This document shows, piece after piece, positions 1 through 5,317 of a DNA stretch of 9,819 nucleotides. The stretch lies in NCBI GenBank assembly GCA_020427625.1, contig JAGQOI010000124.1:1-9819 (forward strand), written 5' to 3'. Numbering within the stretch: position 1 is the stretch's first letter; the number at the start of each line of letters is the position of its first letter. Below the pieces are notes generated by a model, which saw only the letters and a list, made by a program, of their open reading frames with translations, was not told where the DNA came from and did not search any database. The stretch comes from Phycisphaerales bacterium (lineage in GTDB: Bacteria; Planctomycetota; Phycisphaerae; Phycisphaerales; SM1A02). The position numbers and the translations under genes were made by a program.

Positions 1-33
1 GAGTACGGCCTCACCCTCCGCAAGCTCGACTGA
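1..33 (+). CDS. 3' end of an upstream gene (partial)
   Basis: The first 33 bases read in frame 1 as EYGLTLRKLD followed by a TGA stop. Only ten residues are present, so the family cannot be named. It is taken as a real gene end because the frame closes just before a GC-rich hairpin (71-97) that looks like a transcript end, and because the next gene on the strand only starts at 188. The call is an inference from this context; a random open frame of ten codons cannot be excluded. Confidence 0.5.
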   Translation, partial: EYGLTLRKLD

Positions 34-70
34 GCCCCGGTCGACCGCGTGTCCTCGAATGATCCCGTCA

Positions 71-97
71 CGCCGCCCGTCCCCGCGACGGGCGGCG
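71..97 (+). terminator. Perfect 11-bp hairpin, likely terminator of the upstream gene
   Basis: CGCCGCCCGTC (71-81) is the exact reverse complement of GACGGGCGGCG (87-97), with a 5-nt loop CCCGC. It lies 38 bp after the stop of the preceding gene and upstream of the next promoter. Only TTC follows, so the classic U-tract is missing; in very GC-rich genomes such tail-less hairpins are common at gene ends. It could also protect the 3' end of the transcript. Confidence 0.55.
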
Positions 98-126
98 TTC
101 ATGTCGGGCACCACGAATTCCAAAGG

Positions 127-155
127 TCGCACGGCGGTTCGACCGTTTCTAGAAT
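127..155 (+). promoter_or_regulatory. Putative promoter of the SpoIID-domain gene
   Basis: A good -10 hexamer TAGAAT lies at 150-155, 33 bp before the ATG at 188. The candidate -35 at 17-bp spacing (TCGCAC, 127-132) is poor, so only the -10 half is convincing. Three copies of GTTCGAC (137-143, 162-168, 170-176) surround the -10, one inside the spacer and two just past the expected start point, which is where a repressor site would sit. The ATG is preceded by a weak GGTGG-type ribosome site. Confidence 0.35.
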
Positions 156-187
156 GGAGCCGTTCGACGGTTCGACTCGGGTGGTGA

Positions 188-1639
188 ATGGACGCTCCTC
201 AACGCAGATCATCGCAGTCGCCCACGGATGATGTCGGTCCGCGCTCCGGACCGGCCGCGGTGTCGCGCCGGCACGTGATGCTGTCCGCCCTCGCCGTTGC
301 CGGCGGCTTCGGCGCGCTGGCGAGCTGTCACCTGTCGGGGTTCGATCCGTTCGGCGCCGGCAGTCGCGGCGCGGCTCGTCCGGCGCCCGCCGGCGTGCGC
401 CCGCCGCTCGAACCGACGGCGCCCCCGACGTTCCGCCCCATCCTCCCGCCGGTCGAACCGCGGGTGCGGGTGCGCATCGCCCGGATTCGTCCGTCGAACG
501 GGCTGATGGCGCCGGTCCGACTGGCGTCGCCGTCGGCGTGGCTTCCGGTTTCGTCGATCGACGGCGATGGTGCCGCGCAGTCGCAATTCGTGTTGCGTTC
601 ACCGGCCGAGGTCCGTCTGACGGCGGCGGGGTGGGTGGTCGACGACGGGCTGGGTCCGCGTCGACCGGTCGAGGGGGTCGGGCTGGCCATCGCGCCGCTC
701 GCCGACGAGAGCCGCGAGATCGTCATCGACGGGACGACCTATCCCGGCGCGGTGCGTCTCGTGGCGCGTCCGGATGAGGGCGGCTACGACATCGTCAACG
801 ACGTCCCGCTCGAATCGTACCTGCCCGGCGTGCTCGCCCGCGAGTTGTACCAGCACTGGCATCCGCAGACGTTCGCGGCACAGGCCATCGCGGCCCGCAG
901 TTTCGCGTGCTCGGAACACCAGTACTTCCTGGGGCGACGACACTACGACCTCACCAACACGCAGTCGTCGCAGGCGTACATCGGCAAGGTGAACCTCGAC
1001 CGCGCCATCGACGCCGCGTGGCGGACGCGCGGGTTGTGCCTGTCGTACCGGCGCGACCTGGTGCCGGGGTATTACTCGAGCAGTTGCGGCGGTCGCGCGG
1101 CATCGGCGCTCGACGCGATCGGCCCGAACCCGCTGAACGGCCTGCCGCCGCTGCGTGGCCAGCCTCGCGCGTGTCCGTGCGCAGGGCTGGGCATCGCGAC
1201 ATGGTCGACGGAGCGTGCCCTCGCGACATGGTCGCAGCGTCTGGCGCAGTACGGCATGCGGACGAACGATCGGTCGCTCGCGGCATTGCGGATGTTGCAG
1301 TCGATCGCGGTCGAGGACGCGAACGCGAACGGGCGTCCGACGCGGTACCGGCTCACGGACGAGGCCGGCGGGACGGCGTCGATCGGTGCCGCGCGTCTGG
1401 TGGTCGCGTCGAACGGCGAGGTGGACGGTCTCGAGTCGCCGTCGCACGCGCTTCGTTCGAGCGACATCGAGGCGACGACGTTCCGTCGCCCGACGGCGCG
1501 GGTGCGCGGCCGCGGCTTCGGTCACGGCGGCGGCCTGTGCCAGCACGGCGCCGAGTGTCTGGCCCGCGAGGGGTACGATCACCTGGCGATCGTCGAGTGG
1601 TACTACCCGGACGCCGAGATCCGTCGCGCGTACGGATGA
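188..1639 (+). CDS. SpoIID/LytB-domain lipoprotein (putative peptidoglycan lytic enzyme)
   Basis: A 483-aa exported protein. Residues 26-47 look like a Tat-type lipoprotein signal: SRRHVML, a hydrophobic stretch, then ALASC with Cys47 as the lipidation site. A Pro/Ala/Arg-rich linker (about 48-100) precedes the SpoIID domain. Core motifs are visible: VPLESYLPGVLARE (206-219), where Glu219 aligns with the catalytic glutamate of SpoIID, AAQAIAARSFA (230-240), YSSSCGGRA (296-304) and the C-terminal GRGFGHGGGLCQHGA (441-455) followed by WYYPDAEI. SpoIID cleaves glycan strands stripped of stem peptides; the family also includes LytB amidase enhancers, so the exact activity is inferred. Unusual points are Cys300 in the usual 'TSGG' position and a CPC pair at 329-331, possible metal or disulfide ligands. 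It stands alone, with its own putative promoter. The ATG at 188 is chosen because it gives the whole signal; the N-terminal 25 residues before the twin arginine are longer than usual. Confidence 0.88.
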   Translation: MDAPQRRSSQSPTDDVGPRSGPAAVSRRHVMLSALAVAGGFGALASCHLSGFDPFGAGSRGAARPAPAGVRPPLEPTAPPTFRPILPPVEPRVRVRIARIRPSNGLMAPVRLASPSAWLPVSSIDGDGAAQSQFVLRSPAEVRLTAAGWVVDDGLGPRRPVEGVGLAIAPLADESREIVIDGTTYPGAVRLVARPDEGGYDIVNDVPLESYLPGVLARELYQHWHPQTFAAQAIAARSFACSEHQYFLGRRHYDLTNTQSSQAYIGKVNLDRAIDAAWRTRGLCLSYRRDLVPGYYSSSCGGRAASALDAIGPNPLNGLPPLRGQPRACPCAGLGIATWSTERALATWSQRLAQYGMRTNDRSLAALRMLQSIAVEDANANGRPTRYRLTDEAGGTASIGAARLVVASNGEVDGLESPSHALRSSDIEATTFRRPTARVRGRGFGHGGGLCQHGAECLAREGYDHLAIVEWYYPDAEIRRAYG

Positions 1640-1660
1640 CGGCGGTCGATCCTGCCGCCG
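1640..1660 (+). terminator. Weak hairpin directly after the SpoIID-domain gene
   Basis: CGGCGG (1640-1645) pairs with CCGCCG (1655-1660) across a 9-nt loop, starting at the base after the TGA stop. The stem is only 6 bp and no T-run follows, so this is a weak candidate terminator; such short GC stems arise often by chance in this base composition. Confidence 0.22.
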
Positions 1661-1722
1661 GCCCCGCGTGTCTTCGGACCTGCCATCCGACCCGGTCCCC
1701 ACGATCCGAACCCCCACGCCAT

Positions 1723-1752
1723 CCCTCCGTGCCCTCCGTCCCTCCGTGGTGA
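1723..1752. repeat. Tandem CCCTCCGT repeat unit, probable dispersed intergenic element
   Basis: CCCTCCGT occurs at 1723-1730, 1732-1739 and 1740-1747, followed by GGTGA. On the other strand this reads TCACC then three ACGGAGGG units, and in one frame gives the peptide string HHGGTEGTEG. I recall similar strings (accacggaggcacggagg and drifted versions) as recurrent short intergenic repeats in planctomycetes, verrucomicrobia and acidobacteria, where they create spurious ORFs of this type. The three copies are direct observation; membership of a dispersed family is from memory. It lies in a gene-free stretch between two same-strand genes. Confidence 0.6.
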
Positions 1753-1823
1753 CGGCTTCCGTTCGGTCCCGGAGCCGCGCCAAACCCCCCTAGAGTCATC
1801 CCTGGGGAAATCTCTCACATGGT

Positions 1824-1853
1824 CTTTCATTCTGAGAGCGGCTGGAGTAGACT
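1824..1853 (+). promoter_or_regulatory. Putative promoter of the 422-aa gene and acetyltransferase
   Basis: TAGACT at 1848-1853 is a fair -10 hexamer, with CTTTCA (1824-1829) about 18 bp upstream as a weak -35. The local sequence is clearly more AT-rich than its surroundings. It would give a leader of roughly 78 nt. A second -10-like word, TAGAGT, lies at 1791-1796 but has no recognisable -35. AGGAG at 1919-1923 is the likely ribosome site, 14 nt before the ATG at 1938, which is longer than usual. Confidence 0.35.
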
Positions 1854-1937
1854 TCGGGATCAACGCCTCATCGGTGAAGCCGCGTCGGGTCGGACCGTCG
1901 TGGCGCCGGGGGAGGCGCAGGAGTTCAACGAAGTCCG

Positions 1938-3206
1938 ATGGCAGCACCGATCCCCGGCCCGCCCACGATCGAGACGAACGCGACGACGATTCCGGACTCC
2001 GCCTTCGCGCGGGACGTGGTCGCCGTCATGCGTCGCCTGCGGATGTCCCTCGCGGCCCTCATCGCGTCCGTCAACGGTGACGTGACCCAGCCGCAGGAGA
2101 TGATGCGCCAGTTCGGACTCGACAAGAACCTCGCCTGGAAGCTTTCGCGCATCGTCCGCGAGACCGAGCCCGCGGCGGCTATGCCGCACATTCCCGGTCG
2201 GCCCGGCATCGGCATCGTCCTTCGTCGCTTCACCCAGGCGGGCGCGCCGGAAGCCGTCGTCACGGAGGCGCGTCGGGCGTTCAAGGCGTTCGACGAACTC
2301 GTCGAGACGCACAGCGGCGACCGCGAGACGCTCGAGATGATGCTCGGCCCGCTCGCCGCCGAACGAGCCGCGCAGCAGGCCGAGGCGCACCGCAAACTGT
2401 CCTACCGCGGCAACAGCGCGACGTGGGGCGTGCAGGCGCGGGTGCAGATCAGCGCGCACCTCGTGCAGCCGAACGCCGACGATCCCTCACGCCTGGATCT
2501 CGCGATCTGCAGCGGCCTCGTGGGCCTGCGTCGCCTCCGCGAGGACGTGCCGTGGGCGATCGCGACCGTGCGACGGTTCTCGGACGACGGGTCCGTCGGT
2601 GAGGGCGCCGACGCCGAAGCGGTCGATCCGCGCTTTGCCGGCGTCGACGTGCCGCCGCTGCTCGGCGACTTCTGCTCCGATCCGCTGCCGGAACTCCGCG
2701 TCGTGCCGAGCCAGCCGGGGACCACCCAGTTCGAACTCGTCGAGGGTCCGGTCGGCAAGACCGCGGCGGCGACCTGCGTCACCGGCTGGTTCTGCCGCTC
2801 ATGCGAGAATCGGTATCGCGATCCGTCGAACCAGTACGGCGAACATCTCGTCAACCTGCACACGCCGGTCGAGACGCTCGTGCACGACCTGTACGTCCAC
2901 CACGACATCGCCGTGCAGATCCGTCCGTACATCGCGATGTACAGCCAGATCCCGAGCGGGCCGATCTACCCCAACGGCGGGCGCGACCGCGGCCGCCTGC
3001 CGCTCTATGAATCGCTGCGCCTGCTCGGTCACCCGCCCGACACGATCATGCCGGAAGTGCCGGCCTACGGTGAGATCATCGAGACGATGATGCATCGGCT
3101 CGGCGGCGACGCCTCGATGTATCACGGCTTCCGGCTCTCGTTCCGGCATCCGCCGATTCCCGCGATCGCGCTCATCGGCTACCGACTTCCGGATCCGCCG
3201 GCCTGA
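1938..3206 (+). CDS. Protein of unknown function with possible N-terminal helix-turn-helix
   Basis: A 422-aa soluble protein with no signal peptide or membrane segment; I do not recognise a named family. The N-terminal third is helical: residues 24-46 and then EMMRQFGLDKNLAWKLSRIVRE (54-75), which has the shape of a helix-turn-helix, followed by a conserved-looking PHIPGRPGIGIVLRRF block (83-98). Residues 107-155 are a charged helix with HSGDRETLEMML. The C-terminal part (about 156-415) looks like an alpha/beta domain and contains a C-x5-C-x2-C group (Cys280, Cys286, Cys289, in CVTGWFCRSCENRY), possibly metal-binding. Proteins with the LDKNLAWK.SR element occur, as far as I recall, in planctomycetes without a known role. 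Its stop overlaps the start of the acetyltransferase gene (TGATG), so the two are probably translated together. DNA binding is only a guess; base composition matches the neighbours, with no sign of recent transfer. Confidence 0.8.
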   Translation: MAAPIPGPPTIETNATTIPDSAFARDVVAVMRRLRMSLAALIASVNGDVTQPQEMMRQFGLDKNLAWKLSRIVRETEPAAAMPHIPGRPGIGIVLRRFTQAGAPEAVVTEARRAFKAFDELVETHSGDRETLEMMLGPLAAERAAQQAEAHRKLSYRGNSATWGVQARVQISAHLVQPNADDPSRLDLAICSGLVGLRRLREDVPWAIATVRRFSDDGSVGEGADAEAVDPRFAGVDVPPLLGDFCSDPLPELRVVPSQPGTTQFELVEGPVGKTAAATCVTGWFCRSCENRYRDPSNQYGEHLVNLHTPVETLVHDLYVHHDIAVQIRPYIAMYSQIPSGPIYPNGGRDRGRLPLYESLRLLGHPPDTIMPEVPAYGEIIETMMHRLGGDASMYHGFRLSFRHPPIPAIALIGYRLPDPPA

Positions 3207-3712
3207 TGATCACCATCCGCGACGAGCGCCCGGACGACGCCGACGCGATCCGCCGCGTGATCCTCGATGCCTTTCCGACCGCGGACGAAGCCGATCTCGT
3301 CGACGCGCTGCGGGCCGACGGCCAACTCGTGTCGTCGCTCGTCGCCGTCCTCGACGGTGCGATCGTCGGACACGCGGCCCTGAGTCCCGTCACCGTCACC
3401 GGCGCCGAGCGCGGCGTCGGTCTCGCGCCCGTCGCCGTCGCGACCGCCTGCCAGGGCCGAGGCGTCGGCGCGGCGCTCGTGAGCGGCGCCCTTGATGCCG
3501 CGAGGACCCGCGGCGCGGCGTTCGTCGTCGTGCTCGGCGCGCCGGCGTACTACGACCGCTTCGGCTTCGGGCCCGCGTCGACATGGGATCTGCACGACGA
3601 GTTCGGCGGCGGCGACGCGTTCCAGGTGTGCGCGTTCGAGCCGGACGTGCTGCGGCGCGGGAGCGGCGCGGTGCGCTACGCGCCGGCGTTCGATCGGTTC
3701 ACGACCGGCTGA
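3206..3712 (+). CDS. GNAT-family N-acetyltransferase (YhbS-like)
   Basis: A 168-aa protein, full length for the family. The GNAT fold is visible in order: beta-1 MITIRDERPDDADAIRRVI (1-19), strand VGHAALSPVTV (54-64), the acetyl-CoA pyrophosphate loop CQGRGVGAALV (82-92, pattern Q-x-x-G-x-G), and VVVLGAPAYYDRFGFGPAS (107-125), which is typical of the YhbS branch. The family transfers acetyl groups from acetyl-CoA to amines; the substrate cannot be told from sequence. The ATG shares its A with the TGA of the preceding gene, so it depends on translational coupling and has no ribosome site of its own. Its last 37 bp overlap, tail to tail, the membrane-protein gene on the other strand. It is not a TacT-type toxin: the partner is far too large for the usual antitoxin. 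Confidence 0.88.
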   Translation: MITIRDERPDDADAIRRVILDAFPTADEADLVDALRADGQLVSSLVAVLDGAIVGHAALSPVTVTGAERGVGLAPVAVATACQGRGVGAALVSGALDAARTRGAAFVVVLGAPAYYDRFGFGPASTWDLHDEFGGGDAFQVCAFEPDVLRRGSGAVRYAPAFDRFTTG

Positions 3713-4383
3713 GCGCCGCTGCCGCGCGGATCGATCGCCGCCGGTTCGGCCGATTGCATCTCGCGGCGCACGTTGTCGATGGTCTCCAGGATGCGGGCGC
3801 GGACGGCGTCGCTGCCGGGCGCGTCGATGGTCTCGGCGGTCGCCGCGGCCTGTTCGAGCACCTCGACGAGGCGGACCTGGTTGCGCATCATGGCCTGCGG
3901 ATCGGCTTCGCTGAGCATCGTTTCGAGGAAGGCAGTGAGGGCCGCGGAGCGCCGGCGCTCCTCGTCGAGCTCGGTGCGGAGGTGCGCCGTCGCGGCGAGG
4001 TCCGGTGCGCGGCCGAGCGTCTCCAGGCGCGACGCGATGGCGTCGAGCGCCTGGCGCTGGGCGCGCTGGTTCGAGGCGACGTGCAGGAAGAGGGCGCTGA
4101 TCGCGACGAGCACGACGATCATGAGCGCGAGGTTGACGCGTTGCAGCATGATGCGATCCTCCAGTTGGATTCGGGCGCAGCGACGCCGGTACGTCTCGAC
4201 GTCGCCGAAGCGGGCCGCGGCGGCGCGGCGGGCGTCGTCGGCGGATCGCCCGTCGCGTTCGTACTCTGCCGCGAGTTGATCGAGATGGAACGCGAACTCG
4301 TCGCGGAGGTCGTCGTCGACGCGTTCGATCGTCCGTCGGTCGAGCGGGCGCAGGAGCCATCGCCAGTCCGTGAGCCGGCCCAT
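3676..4383 (-). CDS. Membrane protein with permease-prefix-like domain, partner of PadR
   Basis: A 235-aa protein. Residues about 18-70 (RTIERVDDDLRDEFAFHLDQLAAEYERDGRSADDA..AAARFGDVETYRRRC) match the 'permease prefix domain 1' pattern seen at the N-terminus of FtsX-type ABC permeases of the acidobacterial ADOP group, and resemble the HAAS-type helical domains that accompany PadR regulators. One transmembrane helix follows (about 84-103, NLALMIVVLVAISALFLHVA), then a charged, probably coiled-coil tail (104-180) and a disordered end. The permease itself is absent: no FtsX domain and no ATPase gene is seen. The gene starts 3 bp after the padR stop and must be co-transcribed with it. The best inference is a membrane-anchored sensor or modulator of the PadR protein. 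The TAG stop lies inside the acetyltransferase gene on the other strand. Confidence 0.82.
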   Translation of the reverse strand: MGRLTDWRWLLRPLDRRTIERVDDDLRDEFAFHLDQLAAEYERDGRSADDARRAAAARFGDVETYRRRCARIQLEDRIMLQRVNLALMIVVLVAISALFLHVASNQRAQRQALDAIASRLETLGRAPDLAATAHLRTELDEERRRSAALTAFLETMLSEADPQAMMRNQVRLVEVLEQAAATAETIDAPGSDAVRARILETIDNVRREMQSAEPAAIDPRGSGAQPVVNRSNAGA

Positions 4384-4386
4384 GGT

Positions 4387-4758
4387 TCAGGCGATCTCCG
4401 GCCGGTGGATGCGTGCGGAGCCCATGACCTTGCCGATCGCGCGGGACACCGACCGCCAGGCCTCGGTGTCGGAGGCGAGGCGTCGCCGCCCGGCGGCGGT
4501 GAGCCGGTAGTACTTCGCCTGCCGGTTGGTCTCGCTCCGCCGGCGTTCGGACTCGACGTAGCCTCGCTTCTCCAGGCGATGGAGCGCGGGGTAGAGCGAT
4601 CCCTCCTCGACGGCGAGGACGTCGTCGGAGATCTGCTTGATCCGCCGCGCGATGCCGTACCCGTGGTTCGCGTCGGTCGCGAGCGTCTTGAGGATCATCA
4701 TGTCGAGCGTGCCCTGCAGCAGCGGCTGCGTGCCGGGTGTCGTCGTCGGTCGGGCCAT
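4387..4758 (-). CDS. PadR-family transcriptional regulator
   Basis: A 123-aa winged-helix regulator of the short PadR subfamily. Diagnostic motifs are LLQGTLDMMILKTL (13-26), HGYGIARRI (32-40), the recognition-helix region EEGSLYPALHRLEKRGYVES (51-70), and the wing RQAKYYRLTAAGRRRL (79-94). PadR proteins usually repress their own operon and a linked membrane or transport gene by binding a palindrome over the promoter. That fits here: a TTGACA promoter overlapped by an inverted repeat sits 27-60 bp upstream, and the co-transcribed next gene encodes a membrane protein with a permease-prefix-like domain. The start is supported by AAGGGG (4766-4771) 7 nt before the ATG. The inducer is unknown. 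Confidence 0.93.
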   Translation of the reverse strand: MARPTTTPGTQPLLQGTLDMMILKTLATDANHGYGIARRIKQISDDVLAVEEGSLYPALHRLEKRGYVESERRRSETNRQAKYYRLTAAGRRRLASDTEAWRSVSRAIGKVMGSARIHRPEIA

Positions 4759-4784
4759 GCGTCGTCCCCTTGTGGTTCTAGGGA

Positions 4785-4813
4785 ACTATCGCCCGAGACC
4801 CCTTGGATGTCAA
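4785..4813 (-). promoter_or_regulatory. Sigma-70-type promoter of the padR operon
   Basis: Reading the minus strand, TTGACA (4813-4808) is a consensus -35, and 17 bp later GATAGT (4790-4785) matches 4 of 6 bases of the -10 consensus. The expected start point is near 4778, giving a leader of about 20 nt with AAGGGG as the ribosome site. This is the strongest promoter in the window. The -35 is embedded in the inverted repeat at 4799-4817. Confidence 0.65.
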
Positions 4814-4817
4814 GGGG
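4799..4817. promoter_or_regulatory. Inverted repeat over the -35, candidate PadR operator
   Basis: CCCCTTG (4799-4805) and CAAGGGG (4811-4817) form a perfect 7-bp inverted repeat with a 5-bp centre. It covers the -35 hexamer of the padR promoter. A third half-site of the same type, CCCCTT, is at 4766-4771, on the ribosome site. Position and symmetry fit autorepression by a dimeric PadR protein; the link is inferred and not shown by the sequence alone. Confidence 0.5.
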
Positions 4818-4820
4818 AAA

Positions 4821-5317
4821 GTGGGGGATCGGCGGGCGCCGTCAGCCGCGGGCGGGCGGCGGGCGGACGTTCCGGCTTTCGCGGTGACGTCGACGACCCC
4901 GGAGCCGGTCTCGGCGTCCCGATGGGGCGAGGACGCCGAGACCGGCCCGGGCCCGTTGGGGGTTTCCGATGGGGGGTCGCCTCGTCGCCGGACGATCTTC
5001 CGACGCTCCCACGCGCACCGAGCGCTCCGGCCCGTCAACGCTGCGATCGCGCGGCCACGTCGTCCTGATGCGATGGAAATGACATCCGCTTCTGAGCACC
5101 GCTGGTTCCGGCGGGAGGCTCGCAGGTGATCAGCAGCGTCGCGGTATGGTGCGGTAGACTCGGACCTGACATCGGCGAGGACTCGCCACGTTCTCTCCTC
5201 GATCATGCTGTCGTGAAGGCGACGATGCACCACGTCAATCGGTTGCGATTGGGCTGCCGCCCGACATGCACGCAGGAATGACCCATCGTCGATTTCCAGT
5301 TGCGATGAGGCGCGCGA
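4821..5317. other. About 500 bp between divergent genes without a convincing gene
   Basis: This stretch separates the padR promoter from the gene starting at 5318. Open frames exist on both strands (for example 4803-5129 plus and 4778-5464 minus), but their products are Arg/Pro/Ser-rich without any family pattern and lack ribosome sites. Contents that can be seen are the long hairpin at 4898-4951, and a -10-like TAGACT at 5155-5160 without a clear -35, which could drive the 5318 gene through a leader of about 150 nt. No tRNA or known RNA motif was recognised. An unannotated small RNA is possible. Confidence 0.5.
4898..4951. repeat. Long inverted repeat (perfect 16-bp core, 21 bp with one bulge)
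   Basis: Bases 4904-4919 (GCCGGTCTCGGCGTCC) are the exact reverse complement of 4931-4946, with an 11-nt loop (4920-4930). Beyond an unpaired A at 4903 the pairing continues for five more base pairs (4898-4902 with 4947-4951). It lies between two divergently transcribed genes, so it is not an obvious terminator, and no T-run follows on either strand. It may be a REP-like element, the structured part of a small RNA, or the terminator of an unseen short transcript. Confidence 0.75.

Noticed and set aside
1723..1752. CRISPR-like direct repeats
   Set aside because: The units are 8 bp with 0-1 bp between them; there are no spacers and no cas genes.
599..1783. 394-aa minus-strand open frame opposite the SpoIID-domain gene
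   Set aside because: Arg-rich shadow of a gene with clear SpoIID motifs; no ribosome site or family pattern.
1938..3712. GNAT toxin with its antitoxin (TacAT-type module)
   Set aside because: The partner is 422 aa with no ribbon-helix-helix antitoxin features, and the GNAT is of the YhbS type rather than the TacT type.
3676..4383. Truncated ABC permease pseudogene
   Set aside because: The frame is intact, the tail after the membrane helix is organised as a charged helix, and no FtsX-like remnants follow; a dedicated short protein is more likely, though decay from a longer permease cannot be fully excluded.
3583..4887. 434-aa plus-strand open frame opposite padR and the membrane protein
   Set aside because: PadR motifs on the other strand are unmistakable; this frame crosses both genes and the padR promoter.
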